From Inia geoffrensis (Eukaryota > Chordata > Mammalia > Artiodactyla > Iniidae), in the NCBI GenBank assembly GCA_036417435.1, contig CM070903.1, forward strand, positions 55,776,001 through 55,840,000: a DNA stretch of 64,000 nt, given 5' to 3'. Within the stretch, counting starts at the first letter, position 1. Every line of letters begins with the position of its first letter. The translations under genes were made by a program, and so were the position numbers. Of the stretch, positions 10,576 to 22,290 are shown in pieces. The notes below the pieces were generated by a model, which did no database searches, had not been told where the DNA came from, and saw nothing but the letters and a program-made list of their open reading frames with translations.

Positions 10576-12120
10576 AACTCAAACACTCAGCTTCTGCAGG
10601 ACCTTCCTGATCACATCCGCCCTCCTGTCCAGAGTCCCATCACTCTGGAGAGCCTGCTGGTGGGGGGAGACAAGTCACCCAGTGCTGGTGGAGGGCAAGG
10701 GCTACGCTTCTCAAAGATAGTGCTGCGTTCAAAGCTCCAGCTCTTTGCTGCCCACGCCTAAGCGTTGATTCCGTGCCCTGGGCCCAAAATACAGTTGCAC
10801 TGTCACCGTCTGTGCTGTGACACAGCCCTCCTAGGGCGCTGATGAAGATGACGCCTTCCTTTGAAGCTAGCTGTTTAGATCAGCTCTACGGGAGCCCCAA
10901 GCGAGATGAGAAACGGGTCCAAGGTTCTCATCATGATGCAAGTTTCGTATCAAAAATGCACAGTCAACCGACTGGAACAGGAAATAATTAATCAGGACAT
11001 TACAGAGCAGTTAAGTACAATTAATTCATACAAAAGAATCTGAGTATGAAGTTTTAGCTGCCAGGGTGATTTTATCTCCCTGCAAATTTAGTTCAAGATA
11101 AACAAACATCAGAGTAATCTTTTCAGGTTTTTCATGACTCATGGGTTATTTCCTCCTTTCAGTTACCAAAAATAGTATTAAGCCCATACACCAACCCCTC
11201 TAAGTGGATCATATTCTGAAAAAACAGCTCCATGCTCCTGGTAAATGGGAAATCAACGCTGACATAGAAATCACTTTCCACACGTGTGTGTGTGTGCGTG
11301 TGCGCGCGCTCACGTTTGTGTGTTAGGAGGTGGTGCTGAATCAAATCTGGAGGGACATTTGATTTCTGCCCAAATATCTTAAAATCTAAGCAGAAATGCA
11401 TAAAACATTTATGTTGTGAAAACACTATCTAAGAAAGTGACTTCATCTCAAGGGTAAAGTTATCGATACTGTGTGGGTTTTCCTTTCCTCTTATCCTTTT
11501 TTTTTTCCCCTTAGCACTGGGAGCTCTTATAAGGAAAGGGGTGAAAAATATAAGGCAATATGTGTTGGCTGGAGCAAGAGCATTACTGTTCTTCAGCCCC
11601 GTTCTTTTATCATAGCTGGGACATTCAAAAAGCCAAAAAAGACAGGACTGTAAGCAGGGCTTTATGTAGAGCTGGAAGAATTCATCATGCAGAAAGGTTG
11701 GAGGGAATATTTTCTCCCTTTTTGGCTTCAGAGAGCACAGTGAGCCCTGTTGGGGTAGAAAAATAGAGGTGGTTTCATGTGATGGATGATTACTGTTCGG
11801 AAGTGCAGATCCATCACAGCGACAATTAGAGAGGCAGGGCTCCCAGTTGGCTCTCAGGGCTGCTGGACTTTGCTCTTCCTGATAGATTTACTTCCCAGAT
11901 TAACCTGATCACAAATTACAGCCAAAGGGCTGTCTGGTCACCTAAGGTGGAACTAGTAATGTCCTATTATGTGAAAATATAAACAGGCTCCAATTTCTGA
12001 TTTCATTCACAGTGTAATGATACTCCTATCTCTGAAGAGTCTTAATTCATGCATTTGGAATCTGTCCACCTTCCAAGAACTTTACTCTGATGTCTTTGAT
12101 TTCTACCTTTACCGTAGAGG
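10576..12120. other. Intergenic, possible conserved noncoding stretch
   Basis: Repeat-poor apart from a (TG)n-type tract at 11279-11323. Around 10960-11160 there are several TAATTA and GATAA-like motifs, but no function can be shown from sequence alone. Confidence 0.4.
11279..11323 (+). repeat. (TG)n microsatellite
   Basis: Alternating purine-pyrimidine tract with GTGTGTGTGTGCGTGTGCGC and CGCTCACG interruptions. Confidence 0.9.
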
Positions 12121-12127
12121 ATGTTTT

Positions 12128-12448
12128 TTTAAAAAAAAATTATTTATTTATTTATTTATTTATGGCTGCGTTGAGTCTTCATTGCTGTGTGTGGGCCTTC
12201 TCTAGTTGTGGTGAGTGGGGCTGTTCTTTGTTTTGGTGTGCGGGCTTCTCATTGCGGTGGCTTCTCTTGTTGCGGAGCACAGGCTCTAGGTGCGTGGGCT
12301 TCAGTAGTTGTGGCATGCAGGCTAAGTAGCTGTGGCTCATGGGTTTAGACGCTCCATGGCATGTGGGATCTTCCCGGACCAGGGCTTGAACCTGTGCCCC
12401 CTGAATTGGCAGGTGGATTCTTAACAACTACACTACCAGGGAAGTCCC
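12128..12448 (-). mobile_element. Long-form CHR SINE
   Basis: (TTTA)n tail at the left, then GGCTGCGTTGAGTCTTC through CTAGTTGTGG repeats to CCAGGGAAGTCCC at the right. Confidence 0.92.
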
Positions 12449-12458
12449 AGGGATGGTT

Positions 12459-12661
12459 GTTTTTTTTTTTGCGGTACACGGGCCTCTCACTGTTGTGGCC
12501 TCTCCCATTGCGGAGCACAGGCTCCGGACGCGCAGGCTCGGCGGCCATGGCTCACGGGCCCAGCCACTCCGCGGCATGTGGGATCTTCCCAGACCGGGGC
12601 ACGAACCCGTGTCCCCTGCATCGGCAGGTGGACTCTCAACCACTGTGCCACCAGGGAAGCT
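12459..12661 (-). mobile_element. Short CHR SINE at the edge of the long-form SINE
   Basis: Poly-T then GCGGTACACGGGCC to CCAGGGAAGCT. Duplication CCCAGGGATGGTT is at 12446-12458 and 12662-12674 and includes the last bases of the neighbouring older SINE. Confidence 0.93.
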
Positions 12662-12674
12662 CCCAGGGATGGTT

Positions 12675-13935
12675 TTTAAGATGAAAGTTATGACCCATCA
12701 AAGGTTTTGAAATAAATTTAGTGAGTTATAACCAGCATTTTTAAAAATAAAAGAATAGAATAGAGAAGAAAATATCAGAATATATCACACAAAGTAAGGA
12801 TGCCAGTGGGTGAAAGTTTAGTTTGAATGATTATGTGTGTGGGTATCTATACATCTATATTACAGCATATACATTCACCTCCCCATCTGCATGCTTGTGT
12901 GTGCTTGGTTATGATGAAAATTTATTATTAGACTGTGACCAGAAATGTTTGAAAGTGTTTGCTGGATGTGTTGGGCATTCAAATGCCTGTTTTACCCACA
13001 AGACGTATGCAGGGTAAAGCATAATGAAGCTAGTCTACACTGGAGAAGAGAAGTGGACAGAGCCCAAAAGAACTGATCACACAGAGGCACTCTGATAGTG
13101 GCTACTCTGATCCCTGCAGCTGCTTTGGAACCTGTCAAGGTCTCCAGAAGTTCTGCTTGTCCACCAGACTGTCTCCCAGAGTGTCTGTGAGATGTCCCTT
13201 TCCCATATTGCTCTGTGTGTACACAGAGTGAGTTTTTCACACGGCAAATGGGACATAATATGATTGATTAACTAGGGGACACGTGCAGACTCTTATGACC
13301 AGTATAGAAGTAGCTTGCTTGGGCACAGGGAGACACTTGTTGCTTGAGGTCACAACCATTTGTGCTGCTCAAAGTAACGGAGATGCGTAAGAAATTCTGC
13401 ACCTGTGAGGACCTAACACGTGATCTTTGAGCAAGAGCTATAGGGAATCGCATGCTGCATTTTTATGTGTACATTTAAGTATTCAGAAGTACACGTAAAT
13501 TTAGAGCAATGATTATTTTACAGCAATTCCTACAGTCCCCATTTCCTGTCTCTTTTTAAAATGAAAACACAAGTGTGTATGATACTGTTTTTGTTAAGGT
13601 GAGGTTGCCCGGGTGTGCAACTCTCATATCCCTGTAGATGGCTGTCCTGGACCCTCCTGTTATTTGGGCCAAGCCAAGGGAATCGGAATCTCTCTGCCTA
13701 GTCACCAACAGGACCCATGACTGATCAGTAGCATATCCAATGTCTCAGATTCTTGATGTTTTAATGTATGTTTGGGGGGGTAGTTTTAGTAAATGGGACA
13801 GTCATTTCAAAAGTGCCGGTTACAGCCTAAGCAATCATCATTATAGCTTATGGCAACCAAGGACAGAGACACCCAGACATGATGAACTTCGTGATGGAAG
13901 TGCCACAAACCCTAAACTAAGTCTGCACAAACCTC
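12675..13935. other. Intergenic, no gene recognised
   Basis: AT-rich sequence; no gene or confident repeat seen. Confidence 0.45.
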
Positions 13936-13939
13936 CAAC

Positions 13940-14712
13940 TCTGAGTACCACTTTATAGGAAATAGTGGAGAAAAGGAAGCATATTAAACATCACGGGGAC
14001 GCCACCCACAGAGCCAAAGTGCGGGGAACTCAACCAGACAAAAGACCTGGGTGCTTCAACAACACAGCCAAAAGAAAAAAAAGTATGTACCTTGTTTGGA
14101 TCCTAAGGCAAATAAACTACCACAAAAGAAAAAGGGAGAGAGACACTATTTATAGGATAATCAGGGAAAAGTAGACACTAAATGGATATTAGATGATATT
14201 CAGAAATTTTTAGTACTGATTTTAAGGAAGTGTGATGATGCTGTCATCGCTGATTTTTTTTAATTTTTATTTTATTTTTCCGGTACGCAGGCCTCTCACT
14301 CTCGTGGCCTCTCCTGTCGCGGAGCACAGGCTCCGGACGCGCAGGCTCAGCGGCCATAGCTCACGGGCCCAGCCGCTCCGCGGCACGTGGGATCTTCCCG
14401 GACCGGGGCACGAACCCATGTCCCCTGCGTCGGCAGGTGGACTCTCAACCACTGCGCCACCAGGGAAGCCCCGTCGTTGTTTTTTAAAAGGATAGTCTTG
14501 GTCGTTTACAAATATATACAGACACATTTACTGATGAAATGCCCTGGCATCTGAGATTTGATTCAAAATGATCTGGGGCGGGGAGGGAGTGGAGGAGGAA
14601 ACAAGATTGACCTGAGTTGAAAATACTGACACTGGGTGATGAGAGTTCACTACAATACACTCTATACTTTGGTATATGTCTGAAATTTTTTCTAAAAAAA
14701 AAAAAAATCACT
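13940..14712 (+). mobile_element. Ancient L1M-type 3' region, split by a SINE
   Basis: ACCTTGTTTGGATCCTAAGG, AAATGGATATTAGATGATAT then AAATGCCCTGGCATCTGAGA, TTCAAAATGATCTGGGG and the end TTGGTATATGTCTGAAATTT plus an A-run. The order matches an old L1-like 3' end as I know it; the exact family is uncertain. Confidence 0.55.
14254..14472 (-). mobile_element. Short CHR SINE
   Basis: T-rich tail, then CCGGTACGCAGGCCTCTCAC to CCAGGGAAGCCCC. It interrupts the older repeat; no clean target duplication is visible. Confidence 0.9.
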
Positions 14713-15384
14713 GCCTATTTTATTGAGGTATTTGTCCTTTTAACAAACATATTGAAATCATACTTCTCACTGCGTTTTGGGGATATAGAAACAAATTAAT
14801 GTTCTCCTGGCTAGACTTCTTATCATCACTTCACATTTCCTGTTTCTAAGATGACATTGGTTTTAAGACACACAGTTGTTTTCATTGCACCTTTTGATGT
14901 CTCCTGACTTAAGGTCAAAGCCTACTTGGGGTCGGGGAGGAGAAATGACGGCCATATTAAATTGCACATTGATTTTCAGATGCCCTGATTTCAGACTATC
15001 CAAATGACATATCTTAGAATCAAGGAAGGATGGGGATTCTTATTTTCTTTTGGTTCTATAGTCAATATTTGGTTGTACAACCTGAAGGTTTCCTAGGAGA
15101 AAATATTACTGTGCTCGGTGTAAATGTGGTTTTGGTCCTTTATATACTTTTTTTTCCCCAGTGTGGCAGAATCCAGCCGGCAAGTTGAAATAGGTTAATC
15201 TGGTCTTATCCGACGTGTCTCAGTCATCTGGAAGAAGATATTGACACAAGAAGTAACTATGGGTATACTCTTTAGAAACGTGTGTTTGCATCTGGTTTAA
15301 AACACTTCCAAGGATTCAAGGTGAATTCAGCAGTCTGAGACCTAAAATGTTTCTGCAGCACCGCCTTCCCCGGGCACAGCTGCA
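14713..15384. other. Intergenic, no gene recognised
   Basis: No gene or recognisable repeat was seen. Confidence 0.45.
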
Positions 15385-15600
15385 GAGAACAGAACTGGGG
15401 CTTTGAGCCAGAAGGAACTGGGTTGAATCCTAGCTGTATCAGTTACCAAATGAGTGACCTTGGATGTGTTTCTTACCCTCTCTGAGCCTCACATGCCTCA
15501 GGAATAAAATATGTCTGAAGAAACTACTGTTGAGTGTTCTGAGATTTCCACAGAATAACAACATACAGAAAAGCACCTACTGCAGCATTAGAACATAGAA
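15385..15600 (+). repeat. MIR element
   Basis: GGGCTTTGAGCCAGAAGGAA, CTGGGTTGAATCCTAGCTGT, TGAGTGACCTTGGATGTG and CCCTCTCTGAGCCTC are the proximal and central parts of MIR. Confidence 0.75.
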
Positions 15601-15764
15601 ACTCAAGTTCTTAGCATTGTCCTGGAGCCCAGGTCAGGCTCCTACATACTCTGGCTGGAAGATTTTAGCCCAACCTTCTGACTGGTATCCACAGTTAACT
15701 GGTCATTCTGCGAAGCGATCATTTGATGGATTCACTGCCAGAGAATTGAATTTGGGGGATATTT

Positions 15765-16100
15765 CAGTCAGCTCGGGCTGCCATAACAGAACACCACACA
15801 CTGGGTGGCTTAAATAACAAACATCTATTTCTCACAGTCCTGGATACCCTGGGAAGTCCAAGATCGGGGTGCCACCAGATTCCCCAGATTTGATGTCTAG
15901 TCACAGCCCGCTTCCTGGCTTGCCGAGGCCCTCACCTTCCTCTTTTTATGAGGGCATTAATCCCATCATGAGGGTCCCACCCTCATTGCCTAATCTAACC
16001 CTAGTCACCTCCCACAGGCCCACCTCCAAATGCCGTTACAGTGGGATCAAGGCTTCAACATACAAATTTTGGGGAGACACGTTCAGGCCAGAGGTGGTGA
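15765..16100 (-). mobile_element. MaLR (MST/MLT1-like) LTR, antisense
   Basis: GGCTGCCATAACAGAACACC, ACACTGGGTGGCTTAAATAA, TCTCACAGTCCTGG, GAAGTCCAAGATCGGGGTGC, CGCTTCCTGGCTTGCCG and ATACAAATTTTGGGGAGACA are the reverse complement of this class. Confidence 0.8.
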
Positions 16101-19030
16101 ATCGGCTGCTTCCACACTGACTTGGAACTTCAGACACAAAAGCTTCAGGACTTTCTCCACATCTGATCCATGGTCAGCAAGCAAAGCCCCTCTGTGGCTC
16201 GTGTGGCCTTATCCAGGGTTGCTGGAGAAACTGTGTATTGTCTGGGTGCCTAGCACAGAGTAGGCGCTCACCAGACGGGGACTGAGTGGGTGATTGTAAC
16301 TGAAGTGAGGCCACCCGGGAATCCACAGCTGGGGCTGTAATTTTGCCCCGTCAACACCAATGCTGCCGGGTTCCTCTTTTGCTAGGGTGTTTACATACCC
16401 TCCATGCGTCATGACAGTACTGATCTTGCTTCTGGTCTCAGTTCCATTTCAGAGCTGGGAAGAGCGTTTACCCCCTTCCCAATGCTCTCCTGGCTGGGAT
16501 ACGGGCAGCACTGAGCAGCCCTATGTAGAAAACTGAGAGAGCTTGTGGCCCGTCCTTGTCCATGCCTGCAGAAGGCTCTAGCACCTGGCTCTTCGCCATC
16601 AGTCTCAGGCGGCGGTGGCTGGCAGGGACCATCCCACGGGCAGCAGGTCCACAGCGTGCAGACACCAGCTGGCTCCTCTCCCGGCACCGCCCCATCTGCT
16701 AGATGAGGGTGACACCAGGAGAGGCTGGGAGAAGCTAGCCAGCTCACAACCTTACAATATGTGTGCGCCCATGTTGAATTTGAGCTGGGAGAACAAGCAA
16801 GGGTTGTGCTGGGAGGGCACGTTGCTGTCCCCAGGGAAAGAGCACGGGAAGGTTCCCTTCCCAGCCCCCTTTCTAGACCAGCTGACACTGGGATTCTGTC
16901 CTTGGGGTATGTAACTTACCTACCTGAGCCTGAATTTCCTCATCTGTGTCAAAGACAGAGAAAATCATAAGAGAAAGCCATGTTGTCAATACCAAGCAAA
17001 CAAAATAAAAGTTAATTTCCCAAATTCCTACCTGCCCAAAGCCTGATGGATGAGATCTGCGGTTTGCTGCAGATGACGAATCAAGGGCTAAAGATAACAA
17101 GACTCCTGCCAAGGTTAGGTGCCAAGCCCACCCCACCTTGACCTTGCGTACCTCTGGAGGAGGAAGGGCTGGACCAAAGTTGCAGACTATCTGCAGATTT
17201 CTATCCTCCAAGTTTTCCAGGGAGAGGACAGGAAACCAAATGGCTTTGAGAGTCAGGCAGGTATCGTAAATGGATGGAGCACGCTGGGGGTTTGCATAGT
17301 AAACAGTAACCACATCCCTCACTTCCACAATGATGCTTTCTCTACTTGCTGGTAAAACAAGTGGTCCTCCGGGTATGTGTTTTGTTTTCTCATTTTTCGT
17401 GGATTCATGATCACAGAAAAATTATTTCCCAACTCCAAGCAAAATACTAAACTACGGGCTCAAGTTGCACCTGCGGAAGGAGCTGTGGAAACTCGGGAAA
17501 CTGCTCAACAGCAGCCCCGCACTGGGGGGTGGGCATGGGGACCAGTATGGCCAGACCTTCTACTGTGTTTATTAACAAATGCTGGAAATCCAGGTTTTTT
17601 CAAAATGTAGAACCTCCTGGTTTTGCTGTTTTGCTTTTTCTCCTTTTCTGTTAATAGTGCAAATGTTGTTTAAAACTTTGTGTACACTGAATAAAGCCTA
17701 CCTGCCTGTGGCCCATTTGTATCCCACCTTCTGCCTAGTACTTGAATCTTGAAGTGTTCTTGCTAAATTATTCCAAAGTTAACATTCCACGTGTCCTTCC
17801 TCAAGAAGCTGGGACGTTGGGAGGCTTTGGAATCCTCAGTGACCAGGGGAGCTATGTCTTTGACCTTGACTTGGGCCTTGTGTCCTTAGGGGATGCCAGG
17901 AGGCTGGTGCAGGCTGGACAGAGGTGCAATCTCCTTTACTCAGCAGAATTTCTTTTCTGGGGTCTTTCTATCACCCCGAGGTGCTGGCCTCTTCTGTGGG
18001 CCACCTCCTGACCTCTCCTGGGGTGATATTAAAGAAGAAACACTGTCCAGCTGTCCTCACTGACTTTCTTGGAGAGATGACAGACCAGTAGCACTAGGGT
18101 GAGCCCTTCGGGCATCGAGGTCAAGCCCCTCACTTTACACATAAAGAAGCAGAGATGCAGAAATCTCCCGCCACCTCCCTGGGGCCCACATCTCATGGAT
18201 GACAGCCGAGGGATGAGATCCTAGGCCTCCTGTCTCACTGCCCAGCATTGTTTACTGTCGCGCACTGCCCCTGCCCGCACTGGGTACACTCACCCCTCCA
18301 GACCTTCTCTGGAGGTTATTGGGCATTGGCGCTGCATAAATGGTGAACTTCAGAGCTGAGGCTGGGAAAAGTGGGGAAGGCCAGAGGGAAACTGAGGAGG
18401 GGGAAAATTTGGAATACTCTCTCCTGAAAGTGAGCAGAATTCACCTGAGATCCATCCAAAAAAGGATTCTTGCTTACTTTGTCGCCAGGGTCTGTGGGCA
18501 CCCATGCCCGTGGAGCCTGTTAGGTCCTGCCAGGCAAATTCGACCTGAAGGCAGCCCTGGCAGAGGCGTTTCACCCACTGGTCTCACTAGTTCACAGAGC
18601 TGCTCCCCCAGGCCCACAAGGGAGGCGAGCTCGGGCTCTGTGAAGACCCGGGCTCCACATCTCCCAAGGTCTCTTGCTCCATCACCTGGCTCAGAGGGCT
18701 CCACTTGCTTGAGATTCAAATCCACACACTTCTCACTTGGCCGAAGGATTTGCTTCCCCTGATGGAATGTATCCTGGGAGGGAAAGAGTGACTTGAAGAT
18801 TGCTGGTCCTGTGATTTCTAACCTGTGATCTGCTATTTCATCCTAAATGATGCATTCTTTTAAAAAGATCAAGAGCTTCAACTTTCTTTCCAACAACAAC
18901 CTATTAAAAAAATTGTTAAGAAATGGGGAAATGTGTGAATTTAGATTTTTTTTCTTTTCCTGCTTATGATGGGGGTGGGGGAAGTAGCTTTATTAAACTC
19001 CTAGTTATATGACACTAGACACTTACGTAC
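16101..19030. other. Intergenic, GC-richer, no gene recognised
   Basis: An L2-like scrap (GGTGCCTAGCACAGAGTAGG) lies near 16250 and a MIR-like scrap (CCTCACTTTACACATAAAG) near 18130. Two long minus-strand open frames (16409-16888 and 16873-17328) match no family I recognise. Confidence 0.4.
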
Positions 19031-19260
19031 CTCATCTCATGTAGTTCTCAAAATATTTCTTGAAGGTGTGATATCTATTTTAAAAACTTTTTTTTCCTAT
19101 GTTACAAATGAGGGGATCAAGGGTCAGAGAAAGTGAGAAACTTACTAAATATATACCCTACCCTGGAGGGACTGTCTGTCTAATCCCGGCTGCTTTCTTA
19201 GGCTTTTGCACAGTGCCTGGCACGGAACAAGTGCTTGATAAATAGTTGCCGATAATGTTA
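19030..19260. repeat. MIR-like and L2-like fragments
   Basis: Left part: ATGTTACAAATGAGGGGATC and AAGGGTCAGAGAAAGTGAG, as in reverse MIR. Right part: GCACAGTGCCTGGCACGGAA and CAAGTGCTTGATAAATAG, as in a forward L2 or MIR end. Confidence 0.55.
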
Positions 19261-21830
19261 TTTCCCAGGGTGGAAGCCAGTGAGTGACGGCATTCATGAA
19301 AGATGAAAAAAGACCTTGTGAGATGACGAAGAACAGGAAGAGATTTGCATAATAAATAGTGAAATAAGAAATGACTTTGATTTATACCACAGCATCTTTC
19401 TTACAAGGATTTTGAGGTATTTGACAGTTATCTCGTTTGCCTTTTCACCAGTCCTGGCAATATTCCTGTCAAGTGAGGGGACATGAAGCACCGAATGATC
19501 TAGAAAGGGTCACACACGCAGCCCAAGGGCCAGACTCGGTTACGTCCTCCTCCGCGCGCACGCCGACCGGCCCCACTGGAATCTTCAGGGCACTCCTTCT
19601 TCAGGCTCCTCTGGGGAGAGGACCTTCTGCCCCTACCCCAACCCCATCACCTAGGAGCAGACAGTCACTAAGCTCAGCAAAGAGGAATAACTCAGATTCA
19701 CCTTGGGTTCTCAGCAGGTGGAGAGAAAACAACTTAGAAGAATATGGAGAAGTGTTTAGACAATGCAGATGGGGACAACCTCCCAAATCTGTCTTCTTCC
19801 CCAAATCTGATCTTTAATGCTTACTGCGATACCTAGAACATTCCAGGAAATTGAGTTGAATTGAAGCAGAGCGTCAAGTAAATACTTGGCTGACCATTTC
19901 TGTGTTGCTTTTGTTACTAGAAAAAAGAACATACCAATAATTTTGGCTATAGTACAGGCTTTGCTTATATTCGTTTGATATGGTATCTTTTCATCAGAAT
20001 CACAAAACGAAGGTTATAGAGGAAGGAGCTTTACAGTCACAATACTTAGGAGATGTCTGTACCCAAACTGGAAATCTAGAGACCTGTAAACTGGAAGCTG
20101 AGGGGAGTTCACATGAGACTCCTAAGTACACGCTTGTTACTACCTGTCTCAAAATCTTGTCTGAGACACAGAAGTCTTAATTAAATGCAGATGAAAAGGT
20201 ATCCTGAGTTGATTTTCTCATTTAACATTAGACTTTCTTGATTTAAGCAGCTCAGTAAGAAATGAGACATAATTGAGTCTTGCTTTTAATTAAACATATA
20301 GATATATTTATTTATTTTCTAGTTCCACTAAGATATTGCTTAATTTTCATTAAAGCTGTTGATTTTTTTTTTTTCTTTCCATAGAGCAATACTCTTGTTA
20401 ATCTTGCTTGGATGCAGTTAATTGTTCTGTGTTTATCTTCCTGGTGTCACCATTAATTCCAGTGTAGAACCAATTATTCTTATATTTTTCACTGCTCAGA
20501 ATATCCTTCCTACTGAACACTCATCAATAATGCCATGACTCACAGTATACTGTAATTTTGGGTGGAAGGAATTGAGGAGTTGGTTTGGAAGAAGAAATGA
20601 GAGGGAGGTGTCTATAAAAGACTTTTCATTGGGAAGCATGGAATGGAAATGTTCCTAATGAAGGACACAAGTGTCCCCTTTTTGATATAATTATGGTTCT
20701 GTGATTGGCTTTCTGCATTACTTTTTGTTCCCTCAGAGACAGACGACAGACTAAGAAAAGACTCCTGCATAGTTACTGCATCGCTAAACCCTCAACAAAC
20801 ATAAACAGCAACATACCTTAATGGACTGTGACATATTGATTCACTACACACCTCTGGCCAAGAGTCAGGAGTTGAAACATGACATATGAGGATAGTTCAG
20901 ATTCCCTCTCTGTGGAAAGTATATAATAGTCTAAGCATCCAAGGCTTAATAGAAAACTAATCCTTCAAATGAATCGGGGGCCTTTAATCGAGCACTCTCT
21001 GAAGCAAGTTCTGCACTCCACTCAAAGGACTTCAGTCAAGCAGCCCCACTTGGCTTTTGATTCCCCCTTGAACCGGGCATCATCTGTGGCCATATGAGTA
21101 GGTGGAGAAGGAGTAAATAGAAGCCACTTGCAATTCACAGCATGTCTCCAGCTGCCTGTTTTGCTTTCTATAGACACCCAGGAGCACTGGTGGAGCAGAG
21201 ACTCTAATCATTTTAGAGAAGAGAGTGAGCTGCTTACATATAACCTAAGCCTCATCAAAACTCCCGACTGAAACACTTGCATTGGTGAAAGAATATTTAC
21301 CAGGACTCAGTATTTTCAACATCAACTTTCACTCCGGTGTACTTGGATTCAGTCTCTGCTAGTTATTAGCCTAAAGGCAGCTCTACATTCTCCGTCAAAT
21401 TCTATCTACAGTGATTAGAGGGCCTGCTCTTAACACATTTTTAGGGTCTTGAGCATCAGCCCCTGACATGAATGAATAAATGGGTGACTTGAGTATTGCT
21501 GGCAGGAGAAGTGGGTTCCAAAGACCCTCCATGTGCTATGAGGACAAGCTCCTGTCTTCCATTCCAGGAAAGGGCAAATCCACTCACCCGATGCCTTTCT
21601 CTAATGTCACCTCCTGCCCTCTTGTTTCACTGAGGGAACCAGAAGGTGTCCTAACAGAACACTCTGCTTGGAGGCATCAGGTCTGCAGTGTAGCAGCAAT
21701 TGCCGTATGCGTTTATACACCAATTCAGTTTACGTTTGATTTGCTTCTTTGGTAATAACCCAACATAGGTAAATCCAAATTCCAGCATGTTATGTTCACC
21801 TCTAGACCATCATGCTAAGTTTTTTCCTTC
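19261..21830. other. Intergenic, no gene recognised
   Basis: About 2.6 kb almost free of recognisable repeats; AT-rich from 20180. No gene, RNA gene or promoter could be supported. Confidence 0.4.
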
Positions 21831-21843
21831 TGGGCAAAAGTTT

Positions 21844-22064
21844 TGTTTTTTTAATTTTTAAAATTTTTTTTGTGATACGCGGGCCTCTCACTGTTGTGGC
21901 CTCTCCCGTGCCAGAGCACAGGCTCCGGATGCGCAGGCTCAGAGGCCATGGCTCACGGGCCCAGCCGCTCCGCGGCATGTGGGGTCTTCCCGGACCGGGG
22001 CACGAACCCGTGTCCCCTGCATCGGCAGGCAGACTCTCAACCACTGTGCCACCAGGGAAGCCCC
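21844..22064 (-). mobile_element. Short CHR SINE
   Basis: T-rich tail, then GATACGCGGGCCTCTCAC to CCAGGGAAGCCCC. Perfect duplication TGGGCAAAAGTTT is at 21831-21843 and 22065-22077. Confidence 0.94.
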
Positions 22065-22106
22065 TGGGCAAAAGTTTAATAAGAAGAGGAAAAAGAGAAA
22101 TAGTTG

Positions 22107-22290
22107 ACAGTTCCTGAGTTCTTATCTTGGGCCAGGTACTGTGCTAAATACTTCACATGCATTATCTTTTGTCATCTTCAGTTGTAAAACAAAGACACAG
22201 AGGCCCAGAGAAGTTAGGTTACTTGCACAGGGTCACACAGCTGGTGAAGCGCAGGGCGTGGGCGCTCTGACTCTGTGCATGTTACCGCTC
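22107..22290 (-). repeat. MIR element
   Basis: GGGCCAGGTACTGTGCTAAA, GAGGCCCAGAGAAGTTAGGT and TTGCACAGGGTCACACAGCT are the reverse complement of MIR. Confidence 0.8.

Noticed and set aside
16409..17328. Two long adjacent minus-strand open frames (159 and 151 residues).
   Set aside because: Composition is typical of GC-richer noncoding DNA. There is no recognisable domain and no convincing exon structure. A transcript could exist but cannot be supported from sequence.
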